Source: Liolophura sinensis
Taxonomy: Eukaryota; Mollusca; Polyplacophora; Chitonida; Chitonidae
DNA: 64,000 nucleotides
Assembly: GCF_032854445.1 (NCBI RefSeq)
Contig: NC_088295.1
Span: 68,169,058-68,233,057 of the forward strand
Reading direction: 5' to 3'
Numbering within the stretch: the stretch's first letter is position 1; each line of letters starts with the position of its first letter. The notes under the pieces were generated by a model. The model was given only the letters and a program-made list of their open reading frames with translations, did no database searches and was not told where the DNA came from. Of this stretch, positions 1 to 10,473 are shown one piece after another. The translations under genes were made by a program, and so were the position numbers.

Positions 1-101
1 TGCAGCAACTGCGGATGGTCCTCCCACCATAATGCTGGCCGCCGCCGTATAAGTGATTATCCTTGAGTACGGCGTAAAACACCAGTCAGGTAAATAAATT
101 A
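1..101 (+). repeat. SINE-A, 3' part
   Basis: The window opens inside a SINE-A copy. The core (CCCACCATAATGCTGGCC) and the tail (GAGTACGGCGTAAAACACC) are visible, ending in a short AT-rich tail. The tRNA-like head lies upstream or was never copied. Confidence 0.8.
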
Positions 102-116
102 AAAACAAAAAACAAT

Positions 117-335
117 TAGAATTTGCAGCACAGTGACCCAAGAAACTCTCACCATTGCGATCATTGTGAGTTCAAGTCCACCTCTAGGCTGGCTTCTTTG
201 TGGGAAGGTCCACCATCAACCTGCGAATTGCCGTGGTTTTGCCCTCGGCTGTGGCTTCCCTCACCATTACTCTGGTCGCCGTCGTACAAATGAAATATTG
301 TTGAGTGCATCGTAAAACTCCAATCAAATCAAAGA
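117..335 (+). repeat. SINE-A, diverged near-full copy
   Basis: A second, more diverged copy follows directly after the first. The box-B-like GAGTTCAAGTCCA, the core and the tail (AAACTCCAATCAAATCAAAG) are all recognisable. It lies in a paraoxonase intron. Confidence 0.75.
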
Positions 336-489
336 TTAGAATTTGCAAATACAAAAAGTGTACGTTTACATGATGAAAATTTAAAGCAGAGAAACAAAAT
401 TCAGAGAAATAATCTTCGAGATAAATTGAATCAATATATGTTTCTTGTGACGAATTCCTGTGTAAGCAGACATGTTGGTGGATTTTCAG

Positions 490-3400
490 GGCTTTGGACA
501 CTCTGGGAAGATCCTCAGACTGGATCTGGACGCGGATGTCACTGATACAGAGGAGTTCCGGATAGAGGGAGACTTTGACCCTTCTTCTCTCTCCCCTCAC
601 GGTTTAAGTGTGTGGCAGAACCCCAAATCTGGTGAGAACAGGGAGAGTTAACATCATCATTCATGAGAAGCTGATAATGCATGGGTGATCTAAGTGTGAC
701 GTGGACTAAAATATTCCATTCCACAAAGCTAGTTTTGACTTTGAACCGATTCCACAAAGAGAGTTTTGACTTTGGGCCGATTCCACAAAGAGAGTTTTGA
801 CTGAAGTCAAATTTTAAGACTTGTATATAATCTATATAGTTTAATGTAGCCCAAAAAACTCATTGCGGAATTGTATACTTAACACTTATCATGTCTTCAG
901 AATTTTGTCTTCAATCAAGGGTCCAGAAATAAGTGCTGAACTGAGATTTTATATTTTGACTGAAATCAAAAATTGTCTTTGGGATTCAACACATGGTCTG
1001 AATGGCAAACTCCGATGGTTACCACTGTTTCCGGATGAACTAGTTGCTCGATCTCGGCTAGTTTTCAGTCGCTTCTCGTCTAAACTTTATATGGCCGCGC
1101 TTTTGCTGATTGTTCTTGAGGTCATAAAATTTCAATAAAATAAAATAAATTTGAAGTTGTGTGCTAATCTATGCTAAACGAATTTGCATGTATTAACTGT
1201 CGTAAATTTAAACATGTTTTCGACAGTTCGGCTTCATATGAAGTAAGTCCTGAATAATGTGTGGATAATTGCATATAATCCAAAGTATTATTCCACTTCA
1301 GATGTGTACGATTATGTCATAGGTTTTTTTTATATGGATTGAGTCAGTCAGTAAAATCGTTGTCATTTACAATATCTGTTCTATGTTTGTCCTAACACAG
1401 GTGAGGTAACACTGTTTGTTGTAAGTCATGCCAGAGCTGGGGAGAGAGTTGAGGTATTCCGCCATGATGGAACCAAGACATCCAAGGTGCTGAAGCACCT
1501 GAGGACCATTACAGACCCCGACTTTAAAACGTAAGTCTCAGTGATGGCCGTATTTGCACTGGAGTACATTGGACCCGATAGAAGTACAGATTAGAGGTTA
1601 ATACGGTGTAATGATCTTATAAACCGCTAGGACTACCATAAAGGCCTGTCTCAAGGGCCGAGTCTGCCCGAGAGTGCGACAGTCGTGGTATTTACTCGAT
1701 TATTAGTTAATGAGTACCACATTTAAAAATTTGAAGTCGTATAAAATTCTTCGTAGTTTAATTGCCGGATGTCTTGATCATTCCAGAATGTCCTGTAATT
1801 TGTCATCATCTGCCATCCATACGTACTGTGAATGAACAGACAGACGCCAGATAGCTTTCACGTTATATATATAGTATACTTCGCCTGACGTCATGCATCC
1901 AAAAATACAGATTCATCGCGACCTAATACAGATTATATCGTGTTAAGGTCGATAAGCCATCATAGAACAACTCAATGAATATTGAAGCAGCATATACAAA
2001 ATGATGATTAAAACCTTAAATGAGTTGGTTAGCGCGCTAGCGCAGCTTAATGACCCAGGAGTCTCTCAACAATGCAGTGGCTGTGAGTTCAAGTCCAGCT
2101 CATGCTGGCTTCCTCTCCGGTCGTACGTGGGAAGGTCTGACAGGAACCTGCGGCTAGTCGTGGGTTTCGCTTGGGCTCTGCTCAATTTTCACCCACCATA
2201 ATGCTGGCCGCCACCATATAAGTGAAATATTCTTGGGTACGGCGTAAAATACCAATCAAATAAATAAATAAATAAAAGCTTAAATGATGATCGGTGTATT
2301 CGTTCACGCAGGTAAATCAGAGAGTTGGTAGAATGTTGTGACGTCATTCCGCTCCTACATAATTGTAAATTGTGCTTTTTTTTAATTGTCTATATAGAAT
2401 ATCGCCCCAGAATTCTGGTCACCAATGTTTTAGGTATTTCAAAAGTGGGCTTGTATCTTTCGAAAATGAAGAATTTTACATTTAACCAGTGACTTCCTGT
2501 TTTCTTATGATTCAGTTTACTGCAAATCTTCAACCTTTTGGCATGTTTGCAAGGTGGTTATTTAAACATATTCTCCAGGCATTTTTCTGTGTTGCATGAT
2601 CAAATTATATTTTTATCGTCATATGTGACGTTTTCATCCAAGGTGAGATGGTTTATTTATCAATTTATTTGATCGCTGTTTTAGGCCGTATAGTATAGCT
2701 GCAAAGCTACATCATGCAGTCAATATGTTTTTGTACATCACACAATTCATCTGTGGATATTTTTCCATTTCCTTCACAGATTAAACGATTTGGTGGCCAC
2801 TGGTCCGGACTCATTTTACGCTACCATATGCTACACCTTCGGTCTTGCGGTAGACTTCCTGCTTCTTTACCCTGGGGGTGGGGTACTTCGTTATGACCAT
2901 GGCAAGACTACTGTCTTAGACACAGGACTGGTCTTAGGCAATGGCATCAACATTTCCCCTGATAAACGGTGGGTTGATCTGTTGTTTCTGCATCCCCTTT
3001 ACTTTTATCCCCTCAATATTATAAACAGCATTTCCCATACAATCACAACTCAAACATGAACACCATTTCCGACACAATTATGGACAGTATTTCCTGACAC
3101 ACAGTTATGTACTGGAACACCATTTCCAACTTTATCATAGACAGCTTTTCCAACAATGACATAAACACCATTTCCAACCCTGTCATAGACACCTTTTCCA
3201 ACAATGACAAAAACACCATTTCCAACTCTGTCATAGACACCTTTTTCGGCATTGTCATCGACACTTTTTCTGAAAACCATTTCCAACGCAATCATGCATG
3301 CCTTTCCAACACAACCGTCCATATATCACTCCACATGCATAGAAAAGCACACCTCAAAAATAAGGCTATATGAGAAACAGTCATCGACATTTAAACATGT

Positions 3401-6200
3401 CAGAAGAAAAACTTCCAGATCAGATTTCAAGTTACAGATTTTCGAGAATTCTTGTATGATTGGGTATATTTAAACTATATATAAGTCATATGTTTGACTG
3501 ATCCGAGTGATCGATAGAGTACATCAGCCGATTATGTGGCCCTGCCTTGTTATATAGTGTTCATCTCCTGATAAATGTAGCTTGACTTTTTCGTAAATAC
3601 TTATGATTTTTTTCCTCCAGTCATGCCACTTCAAACTGGAATAAAGAAATAACTCCAGAGGGTTAAATAAACAATATGCATTATCAGCTGATAGCGGTTG
3701 TTTTGCTGTGTACATTGGATTGCTTTGTGTTTTACGCTATATCATACCTTCAACTACATATAATAGTGTATGTCTTTACGTGAATTCCAGGTATCTTCAT
3801 GTGGCAGAGATAGCACGAAGGAACATTGTCACCTATGAAATACAGGCAGATAAAACAATCAAGCGTGCACAGGTATGACAATAGTTTCCGAGCTTGTTAT
3901 GTGAATTCAAGCTAGCTCTAAATTGCTAGCCTTGGATGGCTTTTTCATATATTTGGACGGCGCTCGCATAGTTATGGCTGGGTGCTATTCGCCGAAGTAG
4001 GGTGTATTGTAAAATTTCGGAAAAACAGTCGATTAATATCCTCGTGTCCAGTTTCTCCTTTATAATGCTTGTAGCGTTCTAAACCGTCTAGGCAGATAAA
4101 ATCCGGAGCTGTCAATCATCCCAAAGGTAAGGTAAAAAGTATATTTCATCATGCTCAACCTGCCCGCTGATTCCAAGTTCCCAAAATGGCAGTCTTGTGT
4201 CTGTGATGATATTGTATACGGTGGTTATCCTGGTCCCCCGACCTCTCGACTGAAAACGGTGGGAAATGTGTAGCCAAGGAACCCAGATAGTTTTATGATG
4301 GACGGTCATTTGTGTGAAGTTCAAGGGAGCGGAAAATTTGAAGTTGATTTGTGGATATTATCACTTTGGCAATTTAGAATTCTTTCATCTGATAGTGATG
4401 ACAGTGATGTCATTGATGATAGTGACAGTGCATATGTCCTTTCATCGTTATAAAGCATTTATATATTATGCATTAGTAATCGCAGTATGTTGTAGTATAA
4501 AAGTAACGGCAATTAATACTTGTGATATAGTTGTCTACATTTCCTCTTACAGAGCAAATATGTACTTTCTTATTTATATAAAGGTGAAATGTCAGGATTT
4601 CCGTCACTGATGAAAGTGATATCTCACTCACTAAAATTAGATGTTGTTTTGTTGTTACACACTCCGACGCCATGACGTCACAAATAAAAATTTTCTTTTA
4701 TGACATTTCAATCCGAGCATGACGTCATAATTCAAGTTCAGTCAACATTATCATTTCTCACCTTACGCAACAAGACACGACGCCATACACGACGTCACTC
4801 AGTGTACACAAATCTGTGAAAGCCTACAGCTGTAAACATGCGTAAGCTTGTTCAAATACACAAAATCGCGATATTGTCCAAATATAAATAATAAATAGAA
4901 TATTGCACGGTGAAGGTTAAATATCACATTTTTCTCGTGAAAGGTGGAAATGATAACCCACGAGACGCGTATCAGTTTCACCTCTCACTCGAAAAATATT
5001 TATGATACTCAACTTTCACTGTGCAATGTCCTCTATCTATTTGTAATATTTATTTATTTGTTTTATTCATTTATTTATTTCACTGGTGTTCTACGCCCTA
5101 CCCAAGAATACCTAACTTTATGATGGAGGCCAGAATTATTGCGGGAATTAATTTGTAACAACTATCTTTTGACATTATCTCTTGTACATATGATTGATAG
5201 GAAGCTTGGAGTTTTTGTTATTCGAACTAAGGATGTAGGCCTGCCCTCATTTTTACATCCCCTCGATCACAGGTATTTGACACTCAGACTGGCCCAGACA
5301 ATATTCACGTGGATCCAGACACTGGTGATCTGTGGATAGGAGGTCATCCTAACAGTTATCTCGCATCCTTTCATCTGTCCGCACCGGAGAAAAACTACCC
5401 TGCATACTCCCAGGTAAAACATAACTAACTGAAGTTAGATCTATAGATCTGTGTAACCCGAGTGCACTATTCTCGTGCCAGCTGCTTAAATGCAAAAACA
5501 GCACAGATGACGCTTTATATCAATACCGTTCCTCCTGCACCTTGTTCAAACCCTAGGGAAAAGCGGGGTAGGGAGGGGGTGAAAATCGTGTTCACCAACA
5601 GTGAACTCGTGTCATACTTTGCCATTCGAAACCTCATTTTCGTGTGGTATTAACACGAGTGCAGAAGTTCGAATACGGAGTTTGTGCTCCCTAGACTAAC
5701 TTGTCAGACGTACAATATGTCTGAAGTAAAACTTGTCCCCAGTGGGTTCGTTGTTTTCTTTTGAAATGACGATTTGATGATAGTACCAAGTCTTCACATC
5801 TGATATAAATATTCATAAGTTATTGGTACAAATATTCTAGTGTTTCTAAAGCTGTGGCTTGAAAATATGTATGCTCTCCATATTAACTTATCTGTGCGCT
5901 GGTAACTGTGGATGTGTTTACAAGCGATATCTGATATCTAATATATTATAACAAGCTTATTATTTTATCATGAGGATCATAAAGTACAAAATATAATGGG
6001 AAACCGGTTATGTTTTCTTTTTATTCCAGGTTTTAAGAATGAAGGTAGATCGTGGTAAGATAACAAGCGTTAGAGAAGTCTATGTGAACGACGGGTCTGA
6101 GATTATGGCTTCTAGCATAGCCATCCCCTACAAGAAAACACTGTTTATTGGATCGGTGATTGAAGGAGCCGTCGTGTGCGAGCTGATTTACCCTGGATAA
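490..6200 (+). CDS. Serum paraoxonase/arylesterase (PON) family protein, 5'-partial
   Basis: Six exons are read: 490-631, 1401-1530, 2780-2968, 3791-3872, 5273-5413 and 6030-6200 (stop TAA). All have GT-AG introns and phases that close. PON enzymes are calcium-bound six-bladed propeller lactonases/arylesterases, usually secreted or membrane-tethered by an N-terminal helix; that part lies before the window. The translated exons align to vertebrate PON1 from its GKI-L-DL segment to the C-terminus. Conserved residues include both histidines of the catalytic dyad (SPHG and VVSH, matching H115 and H134), the calcium ligands in LND, GNGINISPD and DNIHVDP, and the final half-cystine in VCEL. Two differences stand out: after GPDSFYAT the loop is about a dozen residues shorter than PON1, and PON1's free cysteine in GCHPNG is glycine here (GGHPNS). 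The family call is firm. Substrate is not predictable, and which vertebrate PON is closest cannot be told. Confidence 0.9.
715..806. repeat. Short tandem repeat, about 33 bp x 2.8
   Basis: Three successive units share the phrase ATTCCACAAAGAGAGTTTTG, with a few substitutions in the first. It lies in a paraoxonase intron. No function is apparent. Confidence 0.8.
2024..2278 (+). repeat. SINE-A, full length with target-site duplication
   Basis: This is the best-bounded SINE-A copy. It has a tRNA-like head (GTTGGTTAGCGCGCTAGC with box B GAGTTCAAGTCC), then the core, then the tail ACGGCGTAAAATACCAATC and an (AAAT)n end. The 9-base CTTAAATGA occurs at 2015-2023 and again at 2279-2287, a convincing target-site duplication. 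It sits in the paraoxonase intron after the second exon read here. Confidence 0.93.
3053..3310. repeat. Minisatellite in a paraoxonase intron
   Basis: A degenerate array is built on AACACCATTTCCAAC and TGTCATAGACACCTTTTCC, with a higher-order unit of about 48-54 bp repeated three to four times. The reading frames crossing it on both strands are products of the repeat. Confidence 0.8.
4673..4798. promoter_or_regulatory. Cluster of CRE (TGACGTCA) motifs in an intron
   Basis: Two perfect TGACGTCA octamers (4673-4680, 4720-4727) and one near-match CGACGTCAC (4790-4798) fall within 126 bp of a paraoxonase intron. CREB/ATF factors bind this palindrome in animals. Whether this is an enhancer is inference. 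Confidence 0.35.
5045..5148 (-). repeat. SINE-A tail fragment
   Basis: The reverse complement of the SINE-A 3' end is seen: an (ATTT)n tract, then a diverged GGTGTTCTACGCC-like tail and CAAGAATA. Only the tail and the start of the core remain. Confidence 0.65.
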
Positions 6201-6401
6201 ACCTGTGTATCGCATGACACTTGTATAAATACAGGAAGTCCAACCTTACAACTGCGTTTGCTAAAAACAAATATTTTAAACGCAACCTAATCCATCCTTT
6301 GCTGTGACACGTCCATATATAATTACAACCTTAGTCTTGTGCCGGCGTCGAAGGTATGACCGTATTGCAACGTTATAAATACCGGTAACTACATTAAAGT
6401 A

Positions 6402-6407
6402 AATAAA
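6402..6407 (+). terminator. Poly(A) signal of the paraoxonase gene
   Basis: AATAAA lies about 200 bases after the paraoxonase stop codon and is followed within 25 bases by a long genomic A-tract. It is the best candidate signal. Confidence 0.55.
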
Positions 6408-7137
6408 CATGCAAATATTTGCTCAGCCAAAAAAAAAAAAAAAAAGAAAAAAAATCTTGGTTACTTTTGCGACCATGTGTGTTTGGTTTGATCGAAACAA
6501 CAAGGACATGATTATATAAAGGTGTGACTGGATTTGGCTCTTCTACACAACGGGCTATTCATCATTAAAGCTATGATATGACAAAACCCATATATACTGG
6601 CTTAAATGCAAGGGTAACTGTCCCATTACAATTACTCATGAATAAAACATATACTGAACAGCAAAAGAAACATCAAGTCCCAAGATAATTAAATGACATA
6701 ATACATGTACGTAGTACCCTCTTTCACTTTGCCGATAAATCAATGGCGTGATGATTCGCTTTACAGCATCCTTTATAAAGCGTTATGTCACATAAACGTT
6801 GTGTATTCACGCTAGAAAGTATACACTTCACACAAACGATGCTTCACCCTGCAAAGAAGGTAGGCCCTTCGATTGTTTCAAGTCGGTAACTCGATCAAGA
6901 CTACCAGATATAAATGATACATGAATATGATTAAAAACTGTTTGACTATAAGCATGAGTTGACATACCAAGAATTTGACATCTGGGAGTAACGTAATCAC
7001 TGTGACCACATGAAGCGCGATGGTGTCAGCCTTCAGTATAGTTGCGGAATGTAGGCTAACTGTCACATTGAGCAACACGGATCTGAGTTACATTCCGCAA
7101 CAAGCTTCGGTATATGGCGTTCCATCCGAGTGATGGA

Positions 7138-7270
7138 CTCAGCACAAGTTTTGTTGTTGCTTAACGCCATAGTCCAGAATTTTTTACTTGTACGAGGACG
7201 GTCTCTTTTATGGGTGGAGGAAACCGGAGTGCCGGACGTAAACCACCGATCTTTGGCAAGTTACTGACTA
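7138..7270 (-). repeat. SINE-C type repeat, partial
   Basis: This diverged SINE is on the minus strand. Its tail reads TGGCGTTAAGCAACAAC in reverse complement, and its body holds GGGTGGAGGAAACCGG, resembling the SINE-A core. It ends in an ACCACCGATCTTTGG block like that at 13.3 kb. It is a separate family from SINE-A and SINE-B. Confidence 0.6.
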
Positions 7271-7415
7271 ACTTACCCACATATTTCGTATATAGATATG
7301 CGCGCTATACCGGATACTAAGCATAACTAATGCAAAAGGATAGATACTTCGAAATAAATGTGAAGTCGCCTATTTGACGTTTTAACATTTCGACAAAATT
7401 GTATTTGTCATTAAT

Positions 7416-7480
7416 ACCGCTTCGTTGGCCTAATGGTTAGAGCGTCCGCCTCGAAGACCCCAGGATCAAACACGGGTCGA
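7416..7480 (+). repeat. SINE-B tRNA-like head, orphan
   Basis: TTGGCCTAATGGTTAGAGCG (box A region) is followed about 30 bases later by a weak box B (GGATCAAACAC). It matches the heads of the fuller SINE-B copies at 8.1, 40.5 and 46.8 kb. No body follows, so it is a SINE fragment and not a working tRNA gene. Confidence 0.7.
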
Positions 7481-7496
7481 TTTATGTATACGAAAT

Positions 7497-7545
7497 TTAG
7501 AAGCCATTTTATTTGATTGGTGTTTTAAGAGGTAATCAAGAATAT
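7497..7545 (-). repeat. SINE-A tail fragment
   Basis: TTTATTTGATTGGTGTTTTA is the reverse complement of the SINE-A 3' end, followed by CAAGAATATTTCAC. Confidence 0.75.
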
Positions 7546-8134
7546 TTCACAAAATAAGGCAAAACGTATATTGACTCGGTTATGTAAGAAGAAGTAGTGA
7601 AGTGACAATATATAATTAGGCATCTGTGTGTTGAGAAAATGTGGTGCGAACTCACACATACACGTTGTGTCCTTTAACTGTATCTTTACTTCTTGATGAT
7701 GTGCTTATTATCATCAAAAAACAGGCCTGGTAATCATGAAAGGGTAACGGTGAGAAATTCACGTGATTAGGCTAAAGGATTACAACAACAGTATGTATCC
7801 TCACAAGTCGCAAGTCACCCGTTAACGAGTGCAAAAAGTGCCAGGAAGTTCAGCAATATGTTGGGTAAATTAATATTGACAGTCATCCTTGCTGTTGTAG
7901 TGCAGCACATTGTACGATTGGCGTGAGTAGGCCTATAGATAGTGCTTATATGACAACACATGGGCTACTTTTTGCTCCACCACAGCTACAGACCGTAGGC
8001 CAAATCTGTATGAGAACTATACACCAACTATTTTACCACCGACAAATTTATCAAGTTTTTTGGAAAACGTCGCTTAAAATGTTCTGCTTAAAGCATCCCA
8101 AATCCATTTGTGTGGAATCTACAGCTTGTATTCT

Positions 8135-8435
8135 TTCAGTGTCGACGGCTTTGGTGGATGACCATGGTTAGAGCGTCCGCGTAGAAGTTACGAGATCTGG
8201 GATCAACCTCCGGTCGGGTCATACCAAAGACTTTATAAATGGTGCTTTTTGGCGATTGGCACTGATAGATTAGTTCAAGTAAACCGGACTGGTTGGTGCC
8301 TTCGGCTTGATATTTCAGTGGCGGCAGCTCTTCGGCGGCATGGGCTCGCCCAGCCACAAGACAAAGTATATGTGTGTCTAATGGTTACTCGTCGTTCTAG
8401 ACTGAAAAATTGCTTAAGTATGTGTATGAATGTAG
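8135..8435 (+). repeat. SINE-B, near full length
   Basis: The head GGTTAGAGCGTCCGC is followed by a body containing GGTGCCTTCGGCTTGATA, CAGTGGCGGCAGC and CATGGGCTCGCCCAGCC, then GACTGAAAAATTGCTTAAGTA. It is the B1 variant and also appears at 40.5 kb (plus) and 46.6 kb (minus). Confidence 0.75.
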
Positions 8436-9687
8436 GTATGCTTTTATGTAACAAATTTTCAGTCATATAAAGATGAGAACCATTAGCGGTCCAAATTCTG
8501 AAGTACTACGTAAAACCCGAAGCATACATACAGCTTTGATATGAATGCTGTGCGCCGAGTGTAGGAGTCTGGGCCTCGACTTTTATATGGCAGCCACAGA
8601 TGTATGTCTTCGGTGAAATTTTCTCACGATGTTTAAAGGCTTCCTAAAAGATCCTTATCTGATCGACAGACAGAGAATTTCAAAATTCTTAATATAATTT
8701 TGAATGCTTTCTCATTTCATGTTATTTATGAAAAGAAAAAGCGAACCTTTAAAAAATGTTATTGTGCATTTAACCGGAGGCATTTATAGATAAATAAGAA
8801 TCAATCTGTTTGAACAACGAATGATCATTTTTATGTAAATATTTATGTGTCGCACAGAAATTAAAATTCACACCACGATTATGCTGTACCGCTATACGTA
8901 AAACGGTGACAATAAACTATGCTTTCTTCATATGTCAAGGCTTCTAGCACACAAACTGCAATGTGTTAGTAAATAAGTGTCACGGAGACATGTCATTACT
9001 ATAGAGAAGATGATTCTGATATTATATTTTCCGCATTATGTTCAAGAAATAGTCTACACCGATAGATAGGCTATTTCATGCAGATAAAAATACATATACC
9101 ACAGTTTAATGCTATATCGCGTTCAAAATTGTGCAATACACGAAACTCGCTCACCTATGAAAACTGTCGAAAAGTACAAGGAAAGTGTATATGAAATATT
9201 GAATGAAAAAAGGCAAATTCTACAATTAGCATAAGTTTTTGATGTTATATTTCTATTTCTTCTATGTAGGTTCATTATAATTTTGTTTTTCACCGCCGCG
9301 CTTTGGAGGGGGGGGGGGGGCACCAATTTTGTCAAGGGCGTGTGTGCAATACGTCAATAGGATTATATACATATATTTCAACCGGTCGTGCACGCAGGCC
9401 GCAAAAATAGTGTTGTCTATTTAATATCTGTTGAAAGTACGGATTCTTATGAACACAAAAGACATGATTCTTGACGCCATGAAAGGATACTATGATGACT
9501 TTCGCCTAAAGAATTCTTTAGGCAAGCATCCATTGACCATAATAAGGTCACGATTGCTTTCGCCGGGAATGGAATGAAAAGTAACGTTGTCACGAGAAGA
9601 GGTGGTTGGAAATCGGGTGTGCTGGATCCATCCAATGTTTCCCTTTTTATCCCTTTTTCATTCACCTGATCGACCGCAGTCATATCA

Positions 9688-9728
9688 GTGAAACATTTGT
9701 TAATTGCCGTGTTAAACACCAATCAAAG
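9688..9728 (+). repeat. SINE-A tail remnant
   Basis: Only the 3' terminal block remains, reading TTAAACACCAATCAAAG after a diverged GTGAAACATT. Confidence 0.55.
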
Positions 9729-10056
9729 ATATATATCAAAATTTAAGCTTAATGTTTACGAATATATTTGACCGTATACACACAAGAAAGAATAAAATAG
9801 AGGAATGAGTTAAGGAATCTGTATATATGTAAATCTGAATACAGATAAAATACTCCACTGAGAACGTCATAATTCCACCACTTTGGAAATAGCAATATTT
9901 ATCTGGGGGAGGGGAGCAGTCGACGGTACACAAAATCATAAAAATCATAAAAACACAACTTAGACGGTTACATATTAACAAAAAGGGGAGAGTGGTTGGG
10001 TTGAGTGTTAGTTTTCCCTCTAATGGCTCCCTTATTACATAATGGTGTGTTAGAAT

Positions 10057-10196
10057 AGAAATAAAACGCAGTTTGCCATGCTCAAATCACCAGGGTAATG
10101 CACACCACACGGGAGTTGTCCACTGTTTGACAACGAGGGACCGCAGGCCTGCCGTTATCTTTGTGATCTGAGCATGGCAAACTGCGTTTTACTTCT
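10057..10196. mobile_element. 140-bp foldback (hairpin) element
   Basis: Two 34-bp arms, 10057-10090 and 10163-10196, are inverted copies with about two mismatches; the core is AAAACGCAGTTTGCCATGCT. The 72-bp middle continues to show weaker pairing next to the arms. It encodes nothing. No clear target duplication is seen, so the superfamily is unknown. Confidence 0.75.
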
Positions 10197-10281
10197 TAAT
10201 TATCAAGTCACATCAGGAAAATTTTACGGAAACTGCTGAAGATTTTCTTTTTGCGGATTATTCATTTGTATAGGTTGTAGT

Positions 10282-10287
10282 TTTATT
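10282..10287 (-). terminator. Candidate poly(A) signal of MANEA
   Basis: TTTATT on the plus strand reads AATAAA on the minus strand, about 190 bases after the MANEA stop. It is the nearest canonical hexamer. Confidence 0.45.
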
Positions 10288-10473
10288 CATGGTAAAACTT
10301 TTTGAACCGTGGTGTTAGTCTGTTCCATAGGGTATGATTAATATCATTTTAATATTTTCAACTGGTTTATCTTGGGGCTGAAGTAGCACTTTAAAACAAA
10401 ATCACTTCAAAACGGTGAAATGGGCATTTCATCACAGATGTGCATAGTATACTTCATCAATTCTGAGCATACA

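Larger units (their letters stand above)
6408..10056. other. Intergenic region with repeat fragments only
   Basis: No gene was found between the paraoxonase 3' end and MANEA. The region holds the repeat fragments listed separately, a G-tract near 9308-9320 and an 18-base perfect palindrome (CCTAAAGAATTCTTTAGG, about 9509-9526). In 8430-9690 nothing else is recognisable. Confidence 0.6.

Noticed and set aside
184-600. 138-codon minus-strand frame
   Set aside because: It overlaps a paraoxonase exon and a SINE and has no recognisable protein features.
3050-3322. Overlapping 80-90 codon frames on both strands
   Set aside because: They are created by the minisatellite in the paraoxonase intron.
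6425-6455. Poly(A) run after the paraoxonase as a sign of a processed retrocopy
   Set aside because: The gene has five introns in the window, so it cannot be a retrocopy. The A-tract is a local feature.
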